In this document: positions 8,797 through 15,904 of the stretch, in pieces
How positions within the stretch are numbered: the stretch's first letter is position 1
How the letters are laid out: every line of letters starts with the position of its first letter
NCBI GenBank assembly: GCA_963618015.1
Contig: CAVEQS010000046.1
Location: 1 to 20,080 of the forward strand
Direction: 5' to 3'
Origin: Apopatocola sp963618015
GTDB lineage: Bacteria; Bacillota; Clostridia; Oscillospirales; Oscillospiraceae
Length of the DNA stretch: 20,080 nucleotides
Translations under genes and position numbers: made by a program
Notes under the pieces: model-generated
What the model saw: only the letters and a program-made list of their open reading frames with translations
Told to the model about the DNA's origin: nothing
Databases searched by the model: none

Positions 8797-9813
8797 TTAG
8801 GCGTTTGCTGCGTTGAAATCGCGGCAGGCCTTATAATAGGCATCGATGTTGGCAAGCGGAGCCTGAGCAGCAAGGTCGCAGCCGGAGGACAGCACGAAGT
8901 GCGGATACGGTTTCATGTCGTTGAGCAGGCTCGTGGTCTTTTCGTACACGCTCTCCGGCGTGCCGCTGAAGAACGCGGTGGACGGGTCAATGTTGCCGAA
9001 CACAAGGATATCTGCCGGGATCTGGCAGAGAATGTCCTTCATGTTGACGTTGTTGCCGTAATGGTGACCCTTGCAGCCTGTGTCGTACATGCTCTTGACG
9101 CTGTCCTTGACGTTGCCGCAGTCGTGAAGAATGAGGAAGAAGTACTCGTCCTGCACGGCCTCGACCAGCTTCTTGACATAGACGGAGGAGAACTCGTCGA
9201 GCAGTTCGGGAGAGAGCAGTCCCGCGGTCGGCTCGGCAATGAAGATGCCGTTCGCGCCGGCGGCCTTGTACTCTTTGGCGCGGGCGATAAGGAACTCGGT
9301 CGTTTTATCGAGGAGCACCTTCATGTCGTCGGGATACATCATGGTGTTGATGAGTGCGTTGGAAACCTCCATGAGGTTCGCGGCAAGAGAGAACGGCCCG
9401 AGCATGCCGCCCATGATGGGACGGTCGGTGATGACGTTCTGCGCGCGGCGAACCGCCTCGGTAAAGATGTCCACGCGGCCGGAGTGAATATCAGGGATCT
9501 TCAGTGTGTGGATGGCTTCCACATCGGCGACGGGGTGCTCACAGATAGAGGGAACCATCCCCTCGGCGTACAGAACCTTTCCGCCGAACGCTTCGGTATC
9601 TACGGTAAGATCCATCCCGGTAACGGCGGCGATCGTTTCGGGATAGCGGTCGAGAACGGCCTTCATGACCTTGACGATGTTATCGGGATCGTTGACAGAC
9701 TCCGTCACCGTCATTCCGCACTCGGCTGTCAGGGGGAAGTAAAGAACCGGGAGATTGCGGCGGTCTTTGGCGGCGATGATCTCCTCCGCCCATTTCTGCA
9801 TGTTAATCTTCAT
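8797..9813 (-). CDS. URO-D family corrinoid methyltransferase (MtaA/CmuA-like), second copy
   Basis: A 338-residue protein of the uroporphyrinogen decarboxylase superfamily, in the branch of cobalamin-dependent methyltransferases (MtaA, MtbA, CmuA) rather than haem-synthesis HemE. Seen directly: a zinc-type H230-x-C232 pair in ILHDCGNV, a later Cys (C312) in LSSGCDLA, GNIDPSTAF, and the barrel segment MGGMLGPFSLAANLM. In characterised relatives such His/Cys residues bind zinc that activates a thiol. Here the acceptor or substrate is unknown, since clostridia do not use coenzyme M. The start ATG (9813) has AAAGGA about 8 nt upstream. It is the last gene of the minus-strand operon, 79 nt after a diverged paralogue and directly before the terminator. 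It could be a methyl-corrinoid:acceptor transferase or a substrate demethylase. Confidence 0.85.
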   Translation of the reverse strand: MKINMQKWAEEIIAAKDRRNLPVLYFPLTAECGMTVTESVNDPDNIVKVMKAVLDRYPETIAAVTGMDLTVDTEAFGGKVLYAEGMVPSICEHPVADVEAIHTLKIPDIHSGRVDIFTEAVRRAQNVITDRPIMGGMLGPFSLAANLMEVSNALINTMMYPDDMKVLLDKTTEFLIARAKEYKAAGANGIFIAEPTAGLLSPELLDEFSSVYVKKLVEAVQDEYFFLILHDCGNVKDSVKSMYDTGCKGHHYGNNVNMKDILCQIPADILVFGNIDPSTAFFSGTPESVYEKTTSLLNDMKPYPHFVLSSGCDLAAQAPLANIDAYYKACRDFNAANA

Positions 9814-9892
9814 AGGTGCATTCCTTTCATGTATTCGTCTGTGGCAAATCGCCGCAGCGGTTTCATTTCATTGCTTGTGCGGGAAGGCTCCT

Positions 9893-10939
9893 TCAATGCT
9901 GCGCCATGTCCCTGCAGGCCTTGACCAACATTTTAACGTTTTCGAGTGGCGTTTCCGCGCCCATGTCGCAGCCGGTGGCGAGAATGTGACCGCGGCCGTT
10001 CGCCGTGCGGATGCGCTCGCACGCCTCGGCGTAGGTTTTCTCCGCCGTTCCGGTCAGAAGAACGCCGGCGGGGTTGATGTTGCCCATCAGGATGAGCTTG
10101 CCGTCCGCGTCCTTCAGTGCCTGGTCGAGATCGACCATATAGTCACAGGAGAAAGCGTTGACGCCGGCGTCGCGCAGCGACGGCACGCGGGCGCCGGACG
10201 CGCCGCAAACGTGGGTAAAGAAATATTTATACTCGGGAAGCATCGCCTTGAGGTTCTTGAGTCCGGGCAGCGCCCACTCCTCAAACATCTCCTGGCCGAT
10301 CATGCTTCCGCTGGCGACCGGCTCGGCCGGCAGCGCGATATCGCAGCCGTTTTCGTGCAGCAGCTTGAACATTTCCGCGCTGATGCAGGCCGTATAGTCC
10401 ATCAGCTGCTTTACAAGCTCCGGGCTTTCGAGCATCAAAATCATGAACTCCGCAGTGCCGGCCATGACCGCCGCGAGCGTGAACGGGCCGGCAATGTCGC
10501 CGAGCAGATACTTCCTGTCACCGACGAGCGCCTTCACGTTGCGGGACTGCCGGAGCATATTCTGCACAAATTCGTCTGCAAGCAGCTTTTCCCGGATATC
10601 GCTCTTATCAAGTCTGGGGATCTCTGCCGCCGGATCCGTGATGCACGGCTCGACGTCTACCGAGCAGCCGATCTGATCGATGTTGATCCGGCAGCCGAAC
10701 GCGCTCAGGCACGCCGTGAACACGCCGGAAACGGCGCTCACGATGTCCGTCTCAAATTCGTCCGTCCATTTGACAATATAGGATGCGCCGCCGTCCTCCA
10801 GACCATAGAGCGTGCGATAGGACATTCCCTCCGTTTTGGCGATCCATGCGCCGCCGTCCACGAGACAAAAAGGGGTGCGATCCACCGGCTGGTGATGCAG
10901 CACGGCGTCAATGCGTTCTTTGGAAGTCATGTTTTTCAT
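9893..10939 (-). CDS. URO-D family corrinoid methyltransferase (MtaA/CmuA-like), first copy
   Basis: A 348-residue URO-D superfamily protein opening with the typical MTSKERIDAVLHHQPVDRTP, which differs from the N-terminus of its neighbour. It carries the putative zinc ligands H243-x-C245 (FTHVCGAS) and C324 (LATGCDMGAETPLENV), plus LGDIAGPFTLAAVM and LILMGNINPAGVLLTGT, all features of MtaA/CmuA-type methyltransferases. The start at 10939 has AAAGGGGA about 8 nt upstream; an internal ATG three codons in (10930) is an alternative. The gene follows the symporter after a 115-nt gap that holds a hairpin. Divergence from the downstream copy suggests a different partner or substrate, such as one enzyme for each corrinoid protein. 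Corrinoid-related function is supported mainly by gene context. Confidence 0.85.
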   Translation of the reverse strand: MKNMTSKERIDAVLHHQPVDRTPFCLVDGGAWIAKTEGMSYRTLYGLEDGGASYIVKWTDEFETDIVSAVSGVFTACLSAFGCRINIDQIGCSVDVEPCITDPAAEIPRLDKSDIREKLLADEFVQNMLRQSRNVKALVGDRKYLLGDIAGPFTLAAVMAGTAEFMILMLESPELVKQLMDYTACISAEMFKLLHENGCDIALPAEPVASGSMIGQEMFEEWALPGLKNLKAMLPEYKYFFTHVCGASGARVPSLRDAGVNAFSCDYMVDLDQALKDADGKLILMGNINPAGVLLTGTAEKTYAEACERIRTANGRGHILATGCDMGAETPLENVKMLVKACRDMAQH

Positions 10940-10992
10940 ACCGAATTTCCCCTTTATCTACTATTTGTCTATGTTTATCGAGTGTGAAGAAA

Positions 10993-11034
10993 CCAGCGCG
11001 GAGCTTTTCGCCGCCGCGCCGGCGAATTCGCTGG
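10993..11034 (-). terminator. nested hairpin after the symporter gene
   Basis: Outer stem CCAGCG/CGCTGG (10993-10998 with 11029-11034) encloses an inner stem TTCGCC/GGCGAA (11007-11012 with 11021-11026). On the minus strand it is followed by TTTCTTC. It may partly terminate transcription or set the ratio of transporter to URO-D mRNA. The T-tract is short, so this is a moderate call. Confidence 0.45.
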
Positions 11035-11054
11035 GGGCAGTTTCGGGGGGGGGG

Positions 11055-12626
11055 TCAGTTCTCGGTGCTCATGCCGACCTGCGCCGCAACAGCCTTGTCT
11101 TCGATCTTGTAGCTGCGGTTCATGCCGTTTTTGAGAGCAGCAAAGAATGCCTCGGAATCCTTGCTGTTCTGTTTGGTGAAGAGGCTCACCACGACCATGC
11201 AGACCGTGGAGCCGAGCATGCCGATCGCGCCGTACCACGTGCCGCCGATGTTCCAGACAAAGTAGGTCATGAGCACGAGGATCGTGCCGACAACGGAGGA
11301 GACGATAGCCGCCTGCTTCGTCGCCTTCTTCCAGTAGATGCCGAACACCAGCACCGGGAAGAGCGGCATGACGATGGCGATGGAGAACATGATGAGCGTG
11401 AAGATGAGCTCCGGGGGATCGAGCGCGAGCAGGATCGAGCCGATGCCGAGCACCGCAACGATGATGCGGTTGGCGGTCGTTCCCTTCTTGCCCTGGAGAT
11501 CCATGTGGAACGTGTTGCGCAGCAGGTCATCCGCCACGATGGCCGAGGCGACCGTGAGGAATGCATTGGAGGTCGAAAGTCCGACGGCGGAGGCGCCGAT
11601 GAAGAACGCGACCATGAGAACCTTCGCGAGCATGGGATTGAAGCTCACAACAAAGTTCTTGACGATGTAGGGGATGATGAGCTCGGTCTCAGACGTCGGC
11701 AGTCCCTGCACAAGAGCGAGGCCGATGAGGCCGATGAGCATGGTGCCTGTCCAGACGATGCCCTGCAGCACCGGCGTCATGTAGGAAAGACGGCGCTGCG
11801 CCTTGAGATCATCGCCGAAGTAGCCGGAGCGCACGAATACGTGCGGCAGCATGATCGTCCAGCCGATGGCGCAGGAGAACGGATAGCCGAAGCGGGCGCT
11901 GTACGGCACCCAGCCGTCCGGTCCGGGGTAGGCGAAGAAGGAGGGGACGTCGTCCCAGAGCTTCGTGACCGCCTTGCTGAGCGAGCCGCCGAAGCCGACG
12001 ATCAGCGCTGCGATAACGATGACCCAGAGCAGGACGATGAACAGGAGGCCCTGCACCGTGTCGGCGGTGGCGGCGGACTTGACGCCGCCGACGCACACGA
12101 AGATTGTCATGATAAGGCCGACGACGATGACCGCGAGACGGTAGTTGATCGCGCCGTCGGTGGCGTACTGCGCAGCGTTGGCAATGGCCACGATAACGGA
12201 GGCGATGTACGGGAAGGACGCTGCGAGGAAGATGAGCGCGAGGATGATGCGCAGCGCGCGGGATTTGAAGCGAGCGTCATAGAAATCCGCGGGGGTGGAG
12301 AACGTGCCGCCCATCTCGCGGTTGATGAGCCAGACCTTATTCATCGTGAAGTGGGCAATAATCGGGAAGAGGGCGATGTAGCTCATCTCGCTGAGCCAGT
12401 AGCCCAGACCGCCGCGGTAGTACGCGCCGGGGCCGGCAAAGAACACCCACGTGCTCATGAGCGAGGCGATGTAGGTCATAACGAGCACCGGCCATTTGAC
12501 CGACGCGGTCAGCAGGCTCCCGCCCGCGGCTTTTTTCTTGTCCTGGACCGTGACATAAATGGCCACACCCAGAAGGAAGCACATATAAAGCGCAAAAGCG
12601 ATCCAGATGGTTGTCGCACTCAGCAT
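11055..12626 (-). CDS. sodium:solute symporter (SSS family)
   Basis: A 523-residue integral membrane protein of the SSS/SLC5 family (LeuT fold), which couples solute uptake to a sodium gradient. About 13 hydrophobic helices are visible, from IWIAFALYMCFLLGVAIYV to GAIGMLGSTVCMVVVSLF. Typical features are ASLMSTWVFFAGPGAYYRGG early in the protein, the sodium-site-like region VGLSTSNAFLTVASAIVADD in the second half, and a short hydrophilic C-terminus. The start ATG (12626) lies 3 nt after the stop of the small membrane protein, with AAGGAGGG inside that gene's end, so the two are tightly coupled. The stop codon is followed directly by a run of ten C on the coding strand. Context suggests uptake of the methylated substrate used by the MttB-family enzyme. 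The substrate itself cannot be read from sequence. Confidence 0.92.
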   Translation of the reverse strand: MLSATTIWIAFALYMCFLLGVAIYVTVQDKKKAAGGSLLTASVKWPVLVMTYIASLMSTWVFFAGPGAYYRGGLGYWLSEMSYIALFPIIAHFTMNKVWLINREMGGTFSTPADFYDARFKSRALRIILALIFLAASFPYIASVIVAIANAAQYATDGAINYRLAVIVVGLIMTIFVCVGGVKSAATADTVQGLLFIVLLWVIVIAALIVGFGGSLSKAVTKLWDDVPSFFAYPGPDGWVPYSARFGYPFSCAIGWTIMLPHVFVRSGYFGDDLKAQRRLSYMTPVLQGIVWTGTMLIGLIGLALVQGLPTSETELIIPYIVKNFVVSFNPMLAKVLMVAFFIGASAVGLSTSNAFLTVASAIVADDLLRNTFHMDLQGKKGTTANRIIVAVLGIGSILLALDPPELIFTLIMFSIAIVMPLFPVLVFGIYWKKATKQAAIVSSVVGTILVLMTYFVWNIGGTWYGAIGMLGSTVCMVVVSLFTKQNSKDSEAFFAALKNGMNRSYKIEDKAVAAQVGMSTEN

Positions 12627-12629
12627 AGC

Positions 12630-12857
12630 TTATTTGCCCTCCTTCTTATCGTCTCTCAGCTTGTAAAGGTGGTTGATTTTGGGGAGAAAGATATAGGTGA
12701 TGACCCAGATGGGCAGCACCGTGAGCGCGGCGTGGATGAGCGTCGCGGTCGGCTGGTCGTAAGGGGGAACGCCAGGGAGATTGTAGGCGATGTAGAGGAC
12801 CGTGGTGATGATGAGCCAGGTCCATTCGGTCTTGGTGATCTTCATTATTGTTTCCAT
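12630..12857 (-). CDS. small 2-TM membrane protein paired with the symporter
   Basis: A 75-residue protein with two hydrophobic helices (WTWLIITTVLYIAYNLPGV and LIHAALTVLPIWVITYIFL) and a charged C-terminal tail, HLYKLRDDKKEGK. It resembles in size and placement the small membrane companions found upstream of SSS transporters (YhdT next to PanF, YjcH next to ActP, DUF3311-like proteins), though exact family membership is not proven. Two starts are possible: ATG at 12857 (AAGGAA only about 4 nt away) and ATG at 12845 (with GGATGG about 8 nt upstream), the latter giving 71 residues starting MKITKTEW. It overlaps nothing and lies 3 nt before the symporter start. A role in assembly or activity of the symporter is inferred from this coupling. 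Confidence 0.8.
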   Translation of the reverse strand: METIMKITKTEWTWLIITTVLYIAYNLPGVPPYDQPTATLIHAALTVLPIWVITYIFLPKINHLYKLRDDKKEGK

Positions 12858-12877
12858 CCTTTTCCTTGTTACTCGTT

Positions 12878-12908
12878 TTTTGCAGAGGTCGCGTTTTGCA
12901 GAGGCCGC
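12878..12908. repeat. tandem 15-bp direct repeat upstream of transporter genes
   Basis: TTTTGCAGAGGTCGC at 12878-12892 and TTTTGCAGAGGCCGC at 12894-12908 match at 14 of 15 positions with a 16-bp period. They lie about 20 nt upstream of the start of the small membrane protein, where a regulator-binding site or an RNA element would be expected. Confidence 0.5.
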
Positions 12909-12911
12909 CGG

Positions 12912-12960
12912 AAAAAGGGTGCAGAAACTTCACCCTGCCGGACTTTCTCCCCCGGCAGGG
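12912..12960 (-). promoter_or_regulatory. overlapping alternative hairpins (possible attenuator)
   Basis: On the minus strand a perfect 9-bp stem CCCTGCCGG/CCGGCAGGG (12960-12952 with 12941-12933) shares its last three bases with a second hairpin, GGGTG/CACCC (12935-12931 with 12921-12917, extended by AG/CT after one mismatch), which is followed immediately by TTTTT (12916-12912). The two cannot form at the same time. This is the layout of an antiterminator/terminator pair between the methyltransferase gene and the transporter genes. No known riboswitch class is recognised. Confidence 0.4.
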
Positions 12961-12991
12961 CTGGTTCCATGTGCAATTAACATTATTTCAG

Positions 12992-13036
12992 CTTGCCGGG
13001 GTACGGTGGGAGGCGACCCGCATGACCTCCGGCAAG
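12992..13036. repeat. inverted repeat after the MttB-family gene
   Basis: CTTGCCGG (12992-12999) pairs with CCGGCAAG (13029-13036), extended inward by GGT/ACC with one bulge, around a loop of about 22 nt. It starts 11 nt after the MttB-family stop codon on the minus strand and has no clear T-tract. It may protect the 3' end of the upstream mRNA or act as a weak terminator. Confidence 0.4.
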
Positions 13037-13047
13037 AGGCTGCTTAA

Positions 13048-14505
13048 TTACTCCTTCACGAGAGCGGCGTGCGCCTTCTTGAGCACCTCGTCCACGGCCG
13101 CGGCCTTGTCGGCGGGCAGCGCGTAGTCGGCCTTCTCGGCCATGAGAGCGTAGTACTTCTCCTCGGCCTTGTCGAGCAGGGTCTTGCTGCCCTCGCGCTC
13201 CCAGCGGACGACGCCGTCGCGGTTGAACATATCCGGGCGGTGGGGCTCCTCAAAGTGGCGGAAGGTGTGCTCGCTCATGAGGAAGCTGAACGCGGGATCC
13301 TTGTCGATGCCGGCGATGAGCTCGTCCCAGTCGATCGTCTCGTCGTTGACGTCGAGACCGGCGCGCAGGCGCTGGGCAATGCCCATGATCTCGTTGTCGA
13401 TGATGAGCTGCACCGGGGAGATGGTCTTCGCGGTCTCGAGCTGGCCCATGCCGCCGAGGACGGAGGCGTTGGACATGGCCATCGCGTGAATGAGGCTCGT
13501 GCGCTCGATGAAGTTCTGCGCGTCGAGGCAGAGGCTGTCGGTGCCGGTGCCGTAGGAATGGGCGCGGATGTTGTAGCCGCGCTCGAAGAGATCCATGCAG
13601 ATGAGACGTGCGAAGGTGATCTCGGTGTTGGACTGGAGCGTGTAGGTGCTCTGCATATCCATGGAGAACAGCAGGGTCGTCGCGATGATCGGCAGACCCG
13701 GGCAGAGGAGCTCAAGCATGATGATCTGGGCGAGAACGTCGGCGCAGGCGACGAACGCGGTACCCTGGGCGGTCACGGGGGTGTTTGCGCCGGCGGTGGG
13801 CAGAGCGCAGGGCTGCACGGGCACGCCGTACTTTGCGCTGAGGTAGAGGATCTCGGCGTCCATGTGCTTGTAGGTCAGCGCCGGGACGCTGCAGGCGATC
13901 ATGCTGACGATCGGGCGCTCGCGGAGCTTGTCGTAGCCGCCGACAGCCGCCGCGGCCATGTCGATCAGGAACTGGACGTTGTCGGCCTCATAGGGCTGGA
14001 TCCAGATGTGCTTGCCGGAGAGCTTGAGAGCGTCGGCGAGAACATAAACGTCGATCGCGTCGCCGGGGTAGTATTCGCCGGAGACGGAGGGCAGCGTCAC
14101 GTAGTCCAGGTTCTCCATCTTGTTGGTGAGATGGTACCACTCGCGTTCTTCCTCGGGCTTAATGTAGTGGGTCTCGTTTTTGATGTTGCGGTAGTTGGGA
14201 GCGCCCGTGCAGGTGCGGGTGTAGAAGCGTCCGTCGGGGGCGGGGAACTTCAGGTCGTGCTTTCCATCGGGGGAATAGAGCGTGAACTCGGCCGGGACAG
14301 CGGAGATGGCCTTGTCGATGAGTTCCTTCGTGAAGCGCACGTCGCGCGCTTCCATATCAACAATGCAGCCCTTTTCTTCGAGAGCCTTGAGCATCTCCTC
14401 GTGGTCGAGGTGAACGCCGCGCTCGATGAGGATCTGCTCCAGGCGATCCTTCATGAACTCCAGCTCTTTATGGGAGAGAACGTCGTATTTAATACGCTGA
14501 TGCAT
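13048..14505 (-). CDS. MttB-family (trimethylamine methyltransferase-like) corrinoid methyltransferase, non-pyrrolysine
   Basis: A 485-residue TIM-barrel protein of the MttB superfamily, which transfers a methyl group from a quaternary or tertiary amine to a cognate Co(I) corrinoid protein. Recognisable segments are TRTCTGAPNYRNI, PSVSGEYYPGDAIDVYVLADAL, ACSVPALTYKHMDAEILYL, PTAGANTPVTAQGTAF and GGMGQLETAKTISPVQLIIDNEI. The frame is full length with no internal amber codon, so it is a non-pyrrolysine member, like MtgB (glycine betaine), MtpB (proline betaine), MtcB (carnitine) and MtyB (gamma-butyrobetaine). The start ATG (14505) has AAGGAGG about 10 nt upstream, and the gene lies 29 nt after corrinoid protein 1, its probable methyl acceptor. 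Substrate is unassigned, since specificity cannot be read reliably from motifs in this family. Confidence 0.92.
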   Translation of the reverse strand: MHQRIKYDVLSHKELEFMKDRLEQILIERGVHLDHEEMLKALEEKGCIVDMEARDVRFTKELIDKAISAVPAEFTLYSPDGKHDLKFPAPDGRFYTRTCTGAPNYRNIKNETHYIKPEEEREWYHLTNKMENLDYVTLPSVSGEYYPGDAIDVYVLADALKLSGKHIWIQPYEADNVQFLIDMAAAAVGGYDKLRERPIVSMIACSVPALTYKHMDAEILYLSAKYGVPVQPCALPTAGANTPVTAQGTAFVACADVLAQIIMLELLCPGLPIIATTLLFSMDMQSTYTLQSNTEITFARLICMDLFERGYNIRAHSYGTGTDSLCLDAQNFIERTSLIHAMAMSNASVLGGMGQLETAKTISPVQLIIDNEIMGIAQRLRAGLDVNDETIDWDELIAGIDKDPAFSFLMSEHTFRHFEEPHRPDMFNRDGVVRWEREGSKTLLDKAEEKYYALMAEKADYALPADKAAAVDEVLKKAHAALVKE

Positions 14506-14534
14506 ATCGTTTTATCCTCCTTATTTCGGTGCGC

Positions 14535-15179
14535 TCAGGCGCCCTTGGAAGCGGCGTAGGTCTTGGCCCACTGCGCGGCCTCGGCCGCATCGGCGGTGAA
14601 GGCGTCCGCGCCGATCTTGTCGGCCCACATCTGCGTTACGGGGGCGCCGCCGATCATGACCTTGACCTTGTCGCGCACGCCGGCATCGGCGAGCTGCTGG
14701 ATGATGTGACCCTGCTCGTTCATGGTGGTGGTCAGCAGAGCGGAGAGGCCGATAACGTCGGGGTTGTACTTGTTGATGGCGTCGATGAACTTCGGGCCGT
14801 CAACGTTGCTGCCGAGGTCGATGACCTCGAGGTTGGCGCTGCGCATCATGAGCGCGACGAGGTTCTTGCCGATATCATGCAGGTCGCCCTTCACGGTGCC
14901 GACAACCGCGGTGCCGATCTTGGTGGACTCGCCGGCGGCGAGCAGCGGCTGGATGACCTCCACGCCCATGTTCATGACCTTTGCGGCCATCAGGACGTTG
15001 GGGACGAACACTTCGTTTCTGGCGAACTTTTCGCCGATCTCGTTGATGCCGGGGAGAAGGCCATCGTCGAGAATGCTCTGGGCGCTGGTGCCCTCGTCGA
15101 GAGCCTGCTGGACCTTTGCCTTGATGGCCATGACCTGGCCGGAAGCAACGATCTTGGAAATTTCGTTCAAAGTGGACAT
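14535..15179 (-). CDS. cobalamin-binding corrinoid protein 1 (MttC/MtgC-like)
   Basis: A 214-residue methyl carrier of the MtaC/MtbC/MttC type. Residues 1-85 form the helical cap domain (ILDDGLLPGINEIGEKFARNEVFVPNVLMAAKVM). Then comes the Rossmann B12-binding domain with the lower-ligand motif D99-L-H101-D-I-G104 inside GTVKGDLHDIGKNLV, followed by GLSALLTTTM and MIGGAPVTQMWADKIGADAF. The His replaces dimethylbenzimidazole as cobalt ligand (base-off/His-on), as in the family. It lies directly upstream of the MttB-family gene, which marks it as the likely acceptor of that enzyme's methyl group. Length and motifs are normal. Confidence 0.94.
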   Translation of the reverse strand: MSTLNEISKIVASGQVMAIKAKVQQALDEGTSAQSILDDGLLPGINEIGEKFARNEVFVPNVLMAAKVMNMGVEVIQPLLAAGESTKIGTAVVGTVKGDLHDIGKNLVALMMRSANLEVIDLGSNVDGPKFIDAINKYNPDVIGLSALLTTTMNEQGHIIQQLADAGVRDKVKVMIGGAPVTQMWADKIGADAFTADAAEAAQWAKTYAASKGA

Positions 15180-15207
15180 AGTGAGTTTCCTCCGTTATAA
15201 AAATTTT

Positions 15208-15870
15208 TCATTTTTCTTCTTTCGGAAGAGGAGGGATCCCGCAGGCTTTCAGGGCCAAATTCACCGTTTCCACAGCATCGGCGGCATATTCCACATTGTG
15301 CTCGCGGGCAAACCGGCCGTTGACCGGCGCACCGCCGACAATGATATGCCACTGGTCGTTTCCTTCCGCTTCGCGGAGAACGCGGATCGTTTTCTTCATG
15401 CCGGTGATCGTCGTGGTGAGCATCGCCGAGATCGCGATGATGTGGGAATCATTTTCCCGCACCGCGGCGACGAACTTCTCCGGCGGGACATTCGTCCCGA
15501 GATCGACGACGCGGAACCCGGCGCTCCGGAGCACGATGGAAACGAGCGTCTTTCCAATGGTGTGGATGTCCCCGCTGACGGTGCCGAGCACAACGATCTC
15601 CGAGAGCGACGGAACGTCCGACCCCACGATGAGCGGCGAGAGAAGATCGATCCCGCTCTGCACGGCGCGCGCCGACATCATGATCTGCGGGATGAATTTC
15701 TCGCGGCGGGCAAGCTGGCGGCCGAGGGTGTCCATGCACGGCAGAAGGCCGAGTCTCACGATCTTCTGCGCCGGCATTCCGGCTTCCAGCAGCTCCCGGC
15801 AGGCGGTGCATACCGCTTCCCGGTCGCCCGAAAGAACGCCTTGTTCGAGGCAGTGAATTTTTTCCTCCAT
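15208..15870 (-). CDS. cobalamin-binding corrinoid protein 2
   Basis: First gene of the minus-strand operon, 220 residues, same two-domain build as its neighbour: helical cap (IVRLGLLPCMDTLGRQLARREKFIPQIMMSARAV) and B12 domain with D101-I-H103-T-I-G106 in GTVSGDIHTIGKTLV, then ISAMLTTTITGMKKTI and IVGGAPVNGRFAREHNVEYAADA. The motif has Thr where the neighbour has Asp right after the cobalt-ligand His. This residue is usually part of the His-Asp charge relay in this fold, so redox or ligand behaviour may differ. The start ATG (15870) follows GGAGGAG at good spacing, and the gene ends 28 nt before corrinoid protein 1. A second carrier suggests a second methyl donor or transfer partner, perhaps one of the URO-D proteins. 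Confidence 0.92.
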   Translation of the reverse strand: MEEKIHCLEQGVLSGDREAVCTACRELLEAGMPAQKIVRLGLLPCMDTLGRQLARREKFIPQIMMSARAVQSGIDLLSPLIVGSDVPSLSEIVVLGTVSGDIHTIGKTLVSIVLRSAGFRVVDLGTNVPPEKFVAAVRENDSHIIAISAMLTTTITGMKKTIRVLREAEGNDQWHIIVGGAPVNGRFAREHNVEYAADAVETVNLALKACGIPPLPKEEK

Positions 15871-15898
15871 GGGAAGTCTCCTCCAGTACCTTGAGTCC

Positions 15899-15904
15899 AG
15901 TATA
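15899..15904 (-). promoter_or_regulatory. -10-like box for the methyltransferase operon
   Basis: TATACT on the minus strand (5/6 match) about 28 nt ahead of the corrinoid protein 2 start. The position 17-18 bp upstream reads GAGAAA or AGAGAA, far from TTGACA. That is what an activator-dependent promoter would look like, and the activator gene is divergent and adjacent. Confidence 0.35.

Noticed and set aside
8797..10939. HemE (haem biosynthesis) for the two URO-D proteins
   Set aside because: The HxCG and GCD Cys motifs and the corrinoid gene neighbours fit methyltransferases rather than porphyrin decarboxylation, and there are no other haem genes nearby.
10911..12980. Very long plus-strand open frame (about 689 codons) opposite the symporter
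   Set aside because: Its product is a low-complexity run of Asp, Arg, Glu, His and Gly with no recognisable domain, and it lies antisense to a well-supported membrane protein. High GC at third positions readily produces such mirror frames. Similar long frames at 206-1519, 13069-14559 and 18417-19949 were dismissed for the same reason.
13048..14505. Pyrrolysine-containing MttB
   Set aside because: The gene reads to full length without an in-frame amber codon, and no pyl genes are in the window. It is a non-pyrrolysine homologue.
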